This document shows positions 47,387 to 59,776 of a stretch of 64,000 nt of DNA, one piece after another (within the stretch, counting starts at the first letter, position 1; the number at the start of each line of letters is the position of its first letter). Source of the DNA: Macrotrachela quadricornifera (Eukaryota > Rotifera > Eurotatoria > Philodinida > Philodinidae); the NCBI GenBank assembly GCA_022393335.1, contig JAJEKB010001249.1, positions 1 to 64,000 on the forward strand, in the 5' to 3' direction. The translations under genes were made by a program, and so were the position numbers. The notes beneath the pieces were generated by a model. It did no database searches. It was not told the DNA's origin and saw only the letters and a program-made list of their open reading frames with translations.

Positions 47387-49518
47387 AATTAATATGAATT
47401 AATGAATATCAAATATTTGATTAATTAAAATAAAATCTTTTTTTCTTTATTAAATCTTTTACTAGTTTGCTTTTAACGCTACAAAGCATATTTTGCATGA
47501 TTAAACAAATTTTGTACTATGTTACGCATCATAGATTTGCATGATAATTATTTATTTTATCATAGATTTAATAAACAAAAAAGAAAAATGCAGTACAAGT
47601 TCTATTTTAAGTTTTCAGTGTACAATATATTATATGATTAGTGAATATCTATTTATAATATATATGCTGTATATTTATTGCAAAAGATATACTATAGTAT
47701 ATACAATTAATATAGAATCTAGAAATGAATTGTTACTTTCAACATGTTTTGCATGACAATAAAATATATAACTAGACATAAATAATTCTTACGCAGTACG
47801 TTTTTTAATATTTCATGACTATATTACATAGAAAAAAATCTTTTAATAATTTACTGAATATTAAATTTACTTGTTGCACTGCTTTGGATTAAATTTACAG
47901 ATGAAAAGAATGATATTTTTGAAATAAATTCAATTGCAAATAACTACGCAATAATCATCATTTTATATTTTCTAGGATAATATAAATTTTTCTTGAACAG
48001 AACAAGATCAAGAATTGAAACTTTATATCACTTATAGAATTTTATGTTTTATATCAACCATAAAAAATTGAGTTATCTCTTAAAGAGTTTTAGGACAATT
48101 AATGTACAAAATTGTACTCTGTGAAGTGAGTATAATAGCTTTTTTACAAAAATCATTTTATTTTTCTATAAAATGAAATAATAATAAAGTACTCTATGCA
48201 TCAATTGGTTACGCAAAATAACTTTTTTTCCGTTTGTTTGACTTTCATGTCTTCAGCTCTATTGTGAAGAAAATTATCGTTGAGTTTGTTTTACTCTACA
48301 TAAAAATATACAAAGAACTGCACTATTCATATAGTGTTTCTTGCTTTTCTTCTTTATACTTTATAAACTTATTTCTTTTAGGCATATGCTACAAAAAAAT
48401 AATTTTCTTTATTATATGTTTTTCATACATCAGTAAAAAGATGAGATTGAGAGAGTTTAAATATGATGCAAATATGAGATAGTTAGAAAAAAGTAAATAA
48501 TTTTCTATAAAAGAAAAACTCGTATCATGGTTTTATGATGAAGATGATTAATATCGAAATAAATACTTATAGATATGTGTAGAAAGAAGAATGTATTTAT
48601 AAAGGGATACTAACTAAATTATGATTACTTATTAGAAAAAATAAATTTAATTAACGAATATTTTGGTATATGATATCTTTTTACAGAAGTAACCTATATT
48701 TTAATTTTTAACGTTTTATTATTATTTTTGTTACGCTTTTGCAATATTTCTTTTATATTATACAGGTATAGATTAAATATTAATAAGATATTAAAATAAT
48801 ACAGAGCATTTTAACCGTATTTAGTAAATAAAACCTAGCCTAATGTATTTCATAAGAGATGATCTTGAAAATAATGATACACATATGTTAGGTTTTAATA
48901 ATAGTATTTCGTCAAAATTTAAATTTTAGTTAAATGAAAACATTTAACAATAACTAATACAACAATTAAAAATACTTTATGTTCAATAATTTATATCTTC
49001 TTTTAAAGTAACTAATAGAAATTTTTTATGATTTATCCTCTATTCAAAAAGTAGTTTCTTCTTCATCACATTAGTCTCTACAGTTAGATCAACGTTTAGT
49101 TCATTTTGGTCATAGTTACTGAATCATTACTGAAATCAAGTGAATGTGTATTGTCTAATTATTCTTATTAACTAAAAGTTCATTCAAGCAAATATAGATT
49201 AATGCTCAAATAATTATAATTCGTTTTTTCTTTCAATTTTGCATCAATACTATAATAAAATATGATAATGTATTGACGTCGACAGCCAGAAAGTTTTTAG
49301 TAGAAGTTCATATTAAAATAACATCAAACTACCGATACTACTCTTTAATCATTCGTCGGTAAAATGAAACTTTAGAAACGTGTCGTTTAATTAAGAAGAC
49401 AAAATTGACGTGCTTTTACTAAAATTTTTGGTGTATACAGAAATACAACTGAAAAATAATAGCATAACACAAATATAAAAGTGAAATTTATGGTAGTGAG
49501 ATTAATCATTTAAACAAG
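47387..49518. other. Intergenic, about 2.1 kb
   Basis: AT-rich with no supported gene. Open frames at 47541-47756 and 48234-48482 are hydrophobic by base composition and lack splice or start context. Confidence 0.4.
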
Positions 49519-49623
49519 ATGTCAACTTCAGCATCTGCATATATGAATGCTGTCTTTACGTATGTAACACTTTACTTTGGCATACCTATTCTCATTGCTG
49601 GATTAGTTGGTGGAATTCTTAAT
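49519..49623 (+). CDS. 5' fragment of a third lineage-type seven-helix receptor
   Basis: An ATG-led frame of 35 codons ends at the N gap. It begins MSTSASAYMNAVF and contains FGIPILIAGLVGGILN, which aligns with helix 1 of the receptors at 43781 and 46368 (there GGVIGNTLN and GGIFN). The next base after the last Asn codon is N. The rest of the gene is not in the window: on the far side of the 10-N gap lies a different gene on the opposite strand. Confidence 0.75.
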
Positions 49624-49633
49624 NNNNNNNNNN
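49624..49633. other. Assembly gap, 10 N
   Basis: Ten unknown bases, probably a placeholder of arbitrary length, with truncated coding sequence of unrelated genes on both sides. Confidence 0.99.
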
Positions 49634-50603
49634 TCGAAGACATAACACCATAAATAGCTGGATTAACACATGAATTACTCATAGCCATAAGATGAAAAGC
49701 AAAATAAACATGAGGTATATAATCTTGATGAAAAAATTTATCAAAATATGAACGTAATACATTTGTATATAATTGCAAGGGAAACCAACATACACCAAAC
49801 ATAATAACAACGACAAAACACATTTTAATAACTTTTTTTTTTGATTTTTTGATTTTAGCATCACGTTCGGAATGAGCTTCACCTGGTGCACGACTCTGAT
49901 ATAATCTCCATCCAAGACGTATATAAATTATTGTTAATACACATAATGGTATTAAATAAATAATAGTTAATGTTGCAATATTATAAGCTGTTTGTAATGA
50001 TTGTGGAAGACCTGTTGTTTCACATAGTGTTTGTGAATATTCTGTTTGATTATTCAAATCACGATGAAAACAAGTATGACGTATACGCATATCTATAAAT
50101 ATGGGTGAACTAAATATTATTGAAAAGGTCCAAAGTAAACCAATTAATATTCGACATTGTTTTCTTGTTAATTTTGGATTTAATGGGTGAATTATAGCTA
50201 TATAACGATCAACTGACATTGCTATTAATGTATAAACTGTACAAACAACAAAAACAGATTGTGCAAATGATGTAAATTTACACATAAATGTTCCAAATGG
50301 CCAATCAGACAAAAGATAATCTGATACAAGTACAATTGGAATACAAAAAAGACCAATAAATAGATCTGTTACAGCTAGATTAGCAATAAATAAATTTGTA
50401 ACAGTAATAACACCCATAAAATGAAAAACAATAAGACATACAAAAGCATTCCCACCAAGGGTAAGAATACTCAATAGAGTATAAACAATAACAGCTGTTG
50501 CTTGAAGATATGATGGTGGAATAGGTGGTGATAAATTTTCGTAAGTCGCTCCAGGTGGAGATGCATTACATACTATAGTATATGTTAAATTTCTAACATC
50601 CAT
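49634..50603 (-). CDS. Neuropeptide-type rhodopsin GPCR, C-terminus cut by gap
   Basis: A single exon of about 323 codons from ATG 50603 to the gap. The N-terminus has N-glycosylation sites (NLT, NAS, NLS). Helices 1 and 2 carry GGNAFVCLIVF and TNLFIANLAVTDLFIG; helix 3 ends IAMSVDRYIAIIHPL (DRY present); loop 2 has two Cys; loop 3 is basic (KIKKSKKKVIKMC); helix 6 has FGVCWFPLQLY and helix 7 NSCVNPAIYG. The pattern places it with the NPY/NPFF/RYamide/SIFamide receptor group, acting at the plasma membrane through G proteins. The cytoplasmic tail after helix 7 is missing. Unlike the two-exon receptors nearby it has canonical DRY and NPxIY motifs, so it is a distinct gene type. Confidence 0.9.
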
Positions 50604-53600
50604 TATTATCTTTTCAATATTGTTCGATTGCCTAGTCTCGGCATAAACTTACGTTCTAGAAGAAAAAAACTATAAATATAGAACTACTATAATAAGTAAT
50701 GTAAATGAAGACATTTGGTCAATATATTTTTAACACATTGAAGACTTGACTCAAGAGGAAACATCATGAAATTAACTAAACCACATAATTTCATTTATAT
50801 TCTGAAGATTCTTCCGGCTATTTTTAAACAAATAAAACGTAAATGTATTTATGTACGATAATTTCATCAAATGTCCTAACTATTATATTTTCTTTCTCTC
50901 TTCTAGGGTTAATTTAGCAAAAGAAAAAAAACTATATTTTACAAATAAAAGCAAATTGTTCTATTTGTTTTTTTTTTATTACCTAAAACAAAATGATCTA
51001 TTTAACAACTGTTACTAAATAAAAAAAAGTGTCGTTTTTTGTTATATATCGTTTATAAGTATACCTCATTGTTACCATACGTGAAAGCTTTTTTCAAATG
51101 AATTTTTCTATTGAACAAAAGATGTCGTGTGTTATTAAAATTATTAGTATGTGACACTCGTCGTACCGATGCACATCCGTCTAATAGTAACTATTGATTG
51201 CTATGTGTTAAAATGAATAGAGAAGAAGACGAACAAGAAGGAGAAGAAGAAGAAGAAGAAGAGAAAATGAAGGAAAAGAAGAAAAAGGAAAAGTAGAAAA
51301 CAAGAAAAGAGGAGAAAACTCTTGTCTAATATTTTATTCTCATCTTGAGTTTATTGATTTGTCATTCCTTTTTTTTGCGTATAACTTATAAATAGATGTC
51401 TAAACAAAGTTCTATATTGTTTTTTAAATTTTGACAATACATAATATAATAGTCACGTTTGCTATTCTTTCTAATGAAGAAAAACTCAATAAACAAAAAC
51501 AAAATTTTTCATTATTTTTTTTCTTTATTTCTTTGTTTTGATTATATTATTAAAAAAAATGGATATGATATAATAATAGTTGTTGAAGGTTATTTGTACT
51601 TGTCATTACAAAACATTAGTCAGAACATGTTATATGAATATAAAGAAAAAGGGAAAGGGTCATTATCAGAATTGATCTACATCGAAAAGAAAAAGAAATA
51701 AATAATATATATATAAGTTATTAAAAAAATGACATTTGTAAAAAAATTCTATCATAATGATAGACAACAAAAAAAAAACAAACAATGTATATCTATGTAA
51801 AGGGTGAATAATATATTATTTTATATATTGTATTAATATATATAATAATATTGTCGAAATTTAGATAATCCATATTACTCAGATATATAAAGATGAAAGG
51901 ATGTTTTTATGATATCAATATTCATTATATCAGTATTTATGTTGTAGTATTATTTAGATAAATTCTTTACGTGTAGAAATAATAATAAGTTAAACAATTT
52001 TCAATTAAATTAAAATAAATTTTACTTCCTATATGAGTAAAGAATAAGAAAAAAAGGAAAACTGTTGATATATTATGATATTGATTAATGAATTTACAAA
52101 ACATAAACAAAAAATAGAAGATATATAATCTTTATTTAAGAAAAAAAAAATAAAAGTTATTATCGAAAGATTTTCTTAAAGCTTTTCCTTCTGGAACAAA
52201 AAATTTCTATTGATAAATGCATTACAATAGATATAGCTAATGAATATAGGCTATTATAATCCAACTTAGGATTATATCGAAAAAATCTATTATATGAATG
52301 AACAATATATACTATCTTTTTTCTTTATCCATGAAATAAAATCTTCGTTGATAAAAAAAAAAACTGCATGTAAATGCATGTCTTTTTTCTGTATCCTGCT
52401 GATGTAAACATGACAGATAGATGAAATGAGTAGTACCTCTCCATAGATAATTTGACTTGTTTTTTTTCAATTAATCTTTTCTTCTTTCTTTTTCTTCTTA
52501 GGATTGGATTGGATTGGTAAATGAATTATATTACGCATCATCTGATTAAGTCAGTATTCTTGTTAAAATTGCAATAATCTTAGCACGCATACTTTTTTTA
52601 ACGAACAATATTGACTCACTTATGCGTATCATTTACATATTAATACTTGAAATACATTAACATGATGTATGAAACAATGTATAATTAATTTTGTTTATTT
52701 ATATTTCACTACGCAAAAAAAATGGATATTAATAATTAAGATCACCTATTTCTAACGTATAGTAAAGAGGATAATTAATAAAAATAATTACTTTTTTTTT
52801 GTAATAAAAAATTAGTAAGATATGTGCTCTGTGTAACCTGGACTGTTGTGTTGTTGATGTTATTATAAAATAGTAAAATAAAAAAAAAAAAAGACAGAAA
52901 GTAATCTAATGAATCTCTATATCTCAAGAGATTTTGTTTCTTAGAAAATAAGTTCATCTATCTGAATAGCACTGAACAATTCATTGACTTTGAAAGAGGA
53001 AGAAAAAAAACAAATTAACAAACTAAATATATGCTTTTGTTAGAAATTTTATGCGTGACATGGATCGAATAACATATTTTCAGCCTTCACTACGTTTTTA
53101 TCCAATATATAAAATATTTATTGATAATATTAGAATATCTTAATTAAAATCATAACAGATATATTCTATATTACAGATTTTTTTCTCAATCTTTTTAGGA
53201 TTTTATTTAATATTTAAAAAAAAAAATAGTAGGAAAAAAACTATATATCAAGTGATTCTTCATTCAGTATTCTAACTAACACTCAAACATGCAGAGATAC
53301 TTTCTACAAAAACAAAATTTTTATGAGAATTACTTGACAAAAATTTTAAAAATAATTATTTTTTTCTTTCTATGAATAACATAAAATTAAAAGAAATTTC
53401 TAGGAAAAAAAACCAAGCTAATAATTTTTACATAGATATTTTAATATAGTCTACTTGTCATATATTCTTCTCGAATATTTGATCTTAATCTATTATAATA
53501 ATAAAGTTCTTACTTATTATATAACAATACAGATAAAATAAGATTATTTTAAAAGAAAATTTTTCTTATGTTGATAAATACAATTGAGATTGAATTAGCT

Positions 53601-55419
53601 TTTTTTTTTGATAGATTAAGAAAAAACACAAAATTATTCAAGCGTCTAAATAATATGAACTGAATTGAATATAAGAAAAATTAGAAAGTTCATTAAGAAA
53701 AAGAATTAAACACGAAATAATAAAAATAGCATACATGAAATCAGCGGAAAGACGAGTAATCGTGCATAGTAATAAACTAAATTGATGTATAGTAAGTAAT
53801 AAATTGTCTAACTTTCTTTTGATTAATAATGCTTAATGAGTAGAATGTTAGTGATTTATTACTGCTATGAAAATACAAAATGAGACATCTGTTCTCCAAC
53901 ATACCAGTTTGTTTCAAATACAAAAGAACTACAATTTATACATAAAAAACTAATCGATAAAAGAGAAAAGAAATCCTACTAATATTATATCATATATTTA
54001 TGGTTTCAGGCATATTTTATTCAAGATTATATGATTAAATATCAATAGAATATACAGTTTTTATAACAAGTATTACACTTATTCAATCTTGAATGTGAAC
54101 AAATAAAATCAATATTTGAATTTATTTTGAAAATTCATACATGAAATAATCGATAAAGAAAGTGTTACTCATAATTATGTACTATAAATAGAAAAAGAAG
54201 ATAATTCTTGAGAATAATATATATAATAAAAAATGATTATTGAGTTGTATCTCAAAATATTCTAAAGAAAATTGATTCAATTGAATATATTAATTATTAT
54301 TAGGTTCTCATTAATTAAACATGAATATAAGTTTAATATAAAATGATTCAATAGATATCATCTATACATTAGTTTTATGTTTGTTTTGTGTTCAATTCTA
54401 TTGAAATTAGATATGATATATAAATACAATTGAGGTTTTTTTTAAGTAATTCATGAGAATATTATATAAATGAACTCAGTAAATGCTTAAAAGAAGAAGA
54501 CACATAATAGAAAATTAGTGTCTTTTACAAAAAAAAAGAATATATTTGAATGTACTGAGTAAGTGAAATAAATTAACTTTTTTTTTTGTTGTATTTTTAT
54601 TTGTATTCAGATTATTCACAATATGGTTTTTTTTCAAAATGTATTTCAATAAACTAAAAGAAATTTCATTATTACAGTATAATTAATTCAATAAAATAAA
54701 AATAACAAACATATAAACGGTAAAGTTCAATGTTAGTTAACATATTCTTTTTTGAATAGAATATTTTTTTTTCCTCAGCATGAATTTAACAATGTTGATT
54801 TTGATAAGAAAGCATCAAAGTATACTATATAATAATGAATTTAAACCAGTTGGTACGTTAGTTAATTATAGATATTTAAAAGTTACCTACCTATGAAAGA
54901 AAATTTCCAATAATATATATTTATATGTAAAATATATTTCTGAATTGTCGGATAGTATTGTATATTTATGAAGGTATTTATATAATCTTGTGAACTTTAT
55001 TAAATTCTATATATGAATGTAAAAAAAGTAATTGTGCTTTTGTATATGGTGCAAATTTCACTAGTTTATGATGCATTTATTGATTCATGTAACCATTCAG
55101 TTTTCTTTTCCATATGTCATTGTGTTAATGATATTGACAATAGACTTTTATCATCTTACTACACGATGTTATTTTAAGAAAATTGTTGATTATTTTGAAT
55201 TCTTATACGATTTCTAATCCATGTATTCATACATGATAAGTATCTACTAAACAATTATTATGTAAATAACCAACAGTTCAGTAAGAAACTAATCTAATTT
55301 TATAAAACAAGTTTTAGTTTAACATCTAAACGAGAGTTATATATGTTCGTAATTCATTATTATGTATGGTTTATTATATAAGCTGTTTAGAAAATCCACT
55401 AGGTGTGTAATAAATAATT
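50604..55419. other. Gene-poor stretch, about 4.8 kb
   Basis: No supported gene on either strand. Purine-rich microsatellite (GAAGAA repeats) at about 51227-51290, and many poly-A/T and (TA)n tracts. Upstream part may hold the promoter of the neuropeptide receptor. Confidence 0.45.
51227..51300. repeat. GAA/GGA-rich microsatellite
   Basis: A run of GAAGAAGAAGAAG units with GGA interruptions between non-repetitive AT-rich flanks. Confidence 0.7.
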
Positions 55420-56272
55420 AAATATTTGGATAAAATAATAAATGAGCTCTGAAAATAGAGATATATGAGCTGGATGTGTTCCATTGACTTAAAAATGTGA
55501 GAAATGAGCTCGGTTGTAATAAAATTGTATTTTTTTTTATATAAATGAAAGTTTTGAGCTCGGTCAATTATATTTTTGTCGGTAAAAAGAGAAATGTGCT
55601 CGGTAATTAATCTTTGAAAATTAATTCATGATTTTGTCAGTAGCAAAGTATATTTATCAAGAAAAGAAATAGTTCAAGAAGAAAAAAGTGCCAGATTACA
55701 ATAAATTTTTCTTTGTATTAAAACCAGTTTAACTTTCTTTGGACGACCTTTTCCTCTTCTTAACCCAAATTGCTGTGGAATTTCACGATGACTGCTCACC
55801 ATTAATAAACCCTAAGGATGTGAGGATGAGGATATGTTTTCGATTTTTCTCGCGAACAGTATGAGATGTAGAAAATCTAAGGTTATCAATCGACAGTGCT
55901 CGTGAAATTTTACTCTGCAACAGGTGTAGGACGTATTTAGACAAATGTCGACAGGAGTTACTCGAATATGAAGCTAACCTTATCTGCATACTGATCTGAC
56001 ATGTATATAGACTTATATAGTCATTTGACCATAAAATGTTTATCAATTTATACAAATGATTGAATAGTGATAAAAATCTATTGTAACCTAGAATATTTTT
56101 GTTCTTGAACTATTTCTTTTCTTGTTGAATATACTTTGTTACTGACAACATTATGAATTAATTTTCATAGATTAATTACCGAGCTCATTTCTCTCATTTT
56201 TAAGCCAATTAAACACATCCAACTCAAATATTTCTTTTTTTCAGAGCTCATTTAATTTCGTGTCCTAAATAT
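55420..56272. mobile_element. Inverted-repeat (foldback/MITE-like) element
   Basis: Left arm about 55420-55695 and right arm about 56096-56272 are inverted copies. Shared words include AAATGAGCTCTGAAAA, GGATGTGTT, GAGAAATGAGCTCGGT, a segment around AATTAATTCAT, and AAGAAAAGAAATAGTTCAAG. The left arm has about 90 extra bases made of two more AGCTCGGT-bearing units. The ends read AAATATTTGGA and, on the other strand, AAATATTTAGGA. The 400-bp core is less AT-rich and has broken frames, including a minus-strand 42-residue frame (55674-55802) with an AT-hook-like RGKGRPKK. I see no transposase and no clear target duplication. Likely a non-autonomous DNA transposon. Confidence 0.75.
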
Positions 56273-57199
56273 TTTTCCTATATCTATACTCAATAATTTA
56301 ATTATTTTATGAGAATCAAGAAGACTTCTAAAATTTTAATTATAACGACAAAGGTCATAAACAATACTTGAAATTATTACGCTCAATTTCAATCTAAAAA
56401 TTCTAAGCGTGTTATAATTAACAGAATATATCAAGCAATAGTTCTGATTTTGATTGACTCAATTTCTCACATTATTTTCAATTATCATCATTGAAATCTT
56501 TAATAATGAATAAAGTAATAATAAAAAATTTATTACTTCAAAAAAAGGTAAAGTTACACACAAATTATACAAGTAACATTGAATAATGTTATTAATATCG
56601 AAAAAAGACTCGATTTTCTTTTATTGTAGTTCCCAACATTGATGATGAACTTTTTTTTATGATTAAAAATTTAGAGCTATCATTTTTTGTCAGAAAAACG
56701 AAAGGAATGAATAACATAACAGACTTAAGCTAATGAGTTGGTCATCATTGGCTGAAAGTATTCAATAATTTGTTTAATAATTTTTTTTATTATCGAAAGA
56801 TTTTGCAATGGAAAAGATAGAAAACAATGATAGAGAATTGATTGATAAAAAAAGAGAATAATCTAATTTTAAAATTGTGCTTTTCTTAAGTTTTAGGTCA
56901 GAAATTAAAATTGTTAAATAGTTTGCCGGACTTCGCTCGACTCAATAAATGATAATTACAATACTAGGTCAACTTTTGACATATACTACACTCTAAAATA
57001 ATATATCAATTGATATTTAGTCATCTAAGAAGAATTGCTAATATAACATAATTATTTGACTTTTTTTTTTAAATGAGAAGAATATCTTTAAAAACTGAAT
57101 ATTTATTTATTTTATCACAGTAGTAGTAGTTTATCCGATAAACTTACTTATCTATATAACATTTAACTTTATTTAATAACAAAAGCAAAAAAATATGAT
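56273..57199. other. Intergenic, downstream of the LRR gene
   Basis: No gene seen. A short GC-richer word (GCCGGACTTCGCTCGACTC, about 56924-56943) stands out and is unexplained. Confidence 0.35.
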
Positions 57200-59676
57200 T
57201 TATTTTTTATTAATTTCTGAATCTGTATTTTGATAGTTTTCTTCACTAAATGTTAATGCTTGAAAGAGACGATATTTTCTATAAATAAAATAAAATAAAT
57301 TCTTATAAATAATAAGACAATAAATAATTTACGATTTTTTATTTGTTATATTTGTTTCTGTTAGATTATCATTTGTTAATTCTTGATTATCATTACTTAA
57401 TACATTAAGTTTTTGTAAATCATTTAGAATCATATCAAATCTAAATAATAAATTTAATTTAAAAAACAAAATTTTAAAAAAAATTCATACTGTGCTTGAA
57501 CGTCTTTTATTGATTTTTCAAGTGTTTGATCAACTTCTTTTAATTCTTTATCAATATTCATTAATTCTTCATCTTTAAAAACAATTTAAAAAAGAAGCTA
57601 TTTGCTTTACAAACAAAAAAATATATATATAGATAAAATTTTACCCAATTCATTTTGATTTATTTTTGAATTATCATTTTGTAAACTAATCTTTAAAGAA
57701 ATGAAAGAAAAAAAATTTAAATATAAAATAAATTATTTATTTCTTACATCATCAATAATTTCTAATGATGGACAAAATTTTGATAATTTTTCAATATAAT
57801 TATCTATTTGTGAAAGAAATGGATTTTCTTGTATATTTAAAATAAATAGTGAATTCATTCGACAAATAACATCCTAATAAATAAAATTTCGAAAAAAAAA
57901 AACAAATATTTTAGAAAAAAAATATATCTTACAATATCATTCCAAGTATTAATAAAATTATGCGATATATCCAAACATTGTAAATCAATAAGTTTATCAA
58001 ATGTATTTGGTAAAAAATTAATTTTATTATTATTTAAATAAAGTTCATTTAAATGAATAAGACATGATATTATTTGTATATCTTGAATATAATTATTAGA
58101 TAAACGAAGAATACGTAATAATGTTAAATTTTTTAATGATATTATATTAATAAGTTCATTATTTGATAAATCAAGATCGATTAAATAACGAAGATTACGA
58201 AATTGATTTGGTAGAATTTTTAAACCACATTGACATGCACGTAATTCACTTATAGATGAAAGTGTGTTAATAAACTTAATGAAAAAGAAAAATTTTTGTT
58301 TTATTTAATAAAATAATATTTCAATCAATTAAATTTTACATCAAGATTTTCTATTGAACAATCAGATATGTCAAGATATTTAAGTTGAACTAATTTTAAT
58401 ACTTCATCCGAACGAATTATAGAAATTTTATTTGAATCTAGACGAAGTGATTGTAAACGAGTTAAATATACAAGACTAGAACCTAAAAGAAATGAAACTT
58501 ATTTATAAAATATAGAAGAAAATTATTTACCAATTGTTTGAATTTCATTATATTGTAATTGAAGAATTTGTAATTGAGTTAAACTATACAAAAGAATATT
58601 AGTTAATGATTTTTTAAAAAATATTTTTAATACAATTGAATATTATTCCATAATACAAGCAACAATGAAGGTAATGAAAAGGACATTTACTATTTCAAGA
58701 AATGAGGTATTGATCTGTTATGTAAATCTGTGTTATACCGGTAGGAACATAATAAAGAACCGTGTTTTGCATTCAATTTTTTATCATTGACTTAAACGAA
58801 ATAAAATATACTAAAAAATGAAGTGTGAGAGACTTTACAATTTACATAAGATCACGTTTTCTTTATAGTTGGAATTTTTGTTTTCAAAATAGGCAAAATT
58901 TTGAGCGATTAAATTTTAACCATTCGAAAATGATAATAAACTGAAATGCAATACATGCCCATTCATTACTATTTCATAAAAGAAAAAATGTTTACACTAT
59001 CTATCATAATTTATGTAAAGAAAAGGATTTAATATTCGAACTAAAAACTTCAAATATATAAATAGTTATAATAAAAAATACCATTCAAGATTTTCAATTC
59101 GTTCAATTTTATTTCCATATAATTTTAATTCATGTAAATGCTAGAAGAATAAGAAAAAGAAAACATTTTTTTCATAATTATTTAAATCTATTTTTTACCG
59201 ATAGATTTCTTAAATTTTCAATACGTGTTAAATTATTACATGAAAGATCTAATATCTGTAATTTAGTAAACTAATAAAATAAGAAGAAAATATATTTATA
59301 TTCTTATATTTAATTTATTCTATTACTTGAGATAAATTTGGTATAGTAGAAAGGCCTCGTGCATGTAAACAAAGTTCATTAACCATTGCAGGATGAAGAT
59401 TATTGATATCATCAGGCTATATAGAGTTAACATTTTTTTTCGATCGAGAATGAAAAAAATAGAAAGGAGATTTACAAGTGTTTTCTCATTTAATTCTGAA
59501 TTTTTATTTGTTATAAGTGGTTGAAGACGGTCAGGTTTAGTTTTTAATGATGTTGTACCAGTAAAAGTACATGTTTTTGAACGAGTTAATGTTGAATTTT
59601 GTTTTAATGATCCAATAGAATGTGCTCGTGTTGTTGATGGAATACCTGATGAACATCGTTTATTATTTAATGACAT
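57200..59676 (-). CDS. SDS22-type leucine-rich repeat protein with a frameshift in exon 2
   Basis: Twelve exons: 59476-59676, 59327-59415, 59199-59270, 59082-59140, 58531-58583, 58340-58482, 57933-58274, 57748-57873, 57645-57690, 57491-57572, 57333-57440, 57200-57278; about 466 aa if exon 2 were one base longer. LRR units of the SDS22 type (LQILDLSCNNLTRIENL, LHELKLYGNKIERIENL, LIDLDLSNNELINI, LNELYLNNNKINFLP) fill about residues 75-330, followed by an LRR cap (NPFLSQIDNYIEKLSKF) and an acidic coiled-coil C-terminus. Such proteins are common in axonemes and dynein assembly; the neighbouring DNAAF6 fits this, but no orthologue is assigned. In exon 2 no splice phase lets exon 1 reach the LRR frame: one base is missing near 59400. 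Alternatively translation starts at the ATG inside exon 2 (MVNELCLHARG). Confidence 0.82.
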
Positions 59677-59776
59677 CGAAATTTTATCTCAAAAGAAAAA
59701 CATAATCACATGTATAAATTTTTTTTGTCTTTAGATACACAAAAAAAAAACATATTGTTTATTTAATAATCTGAAT

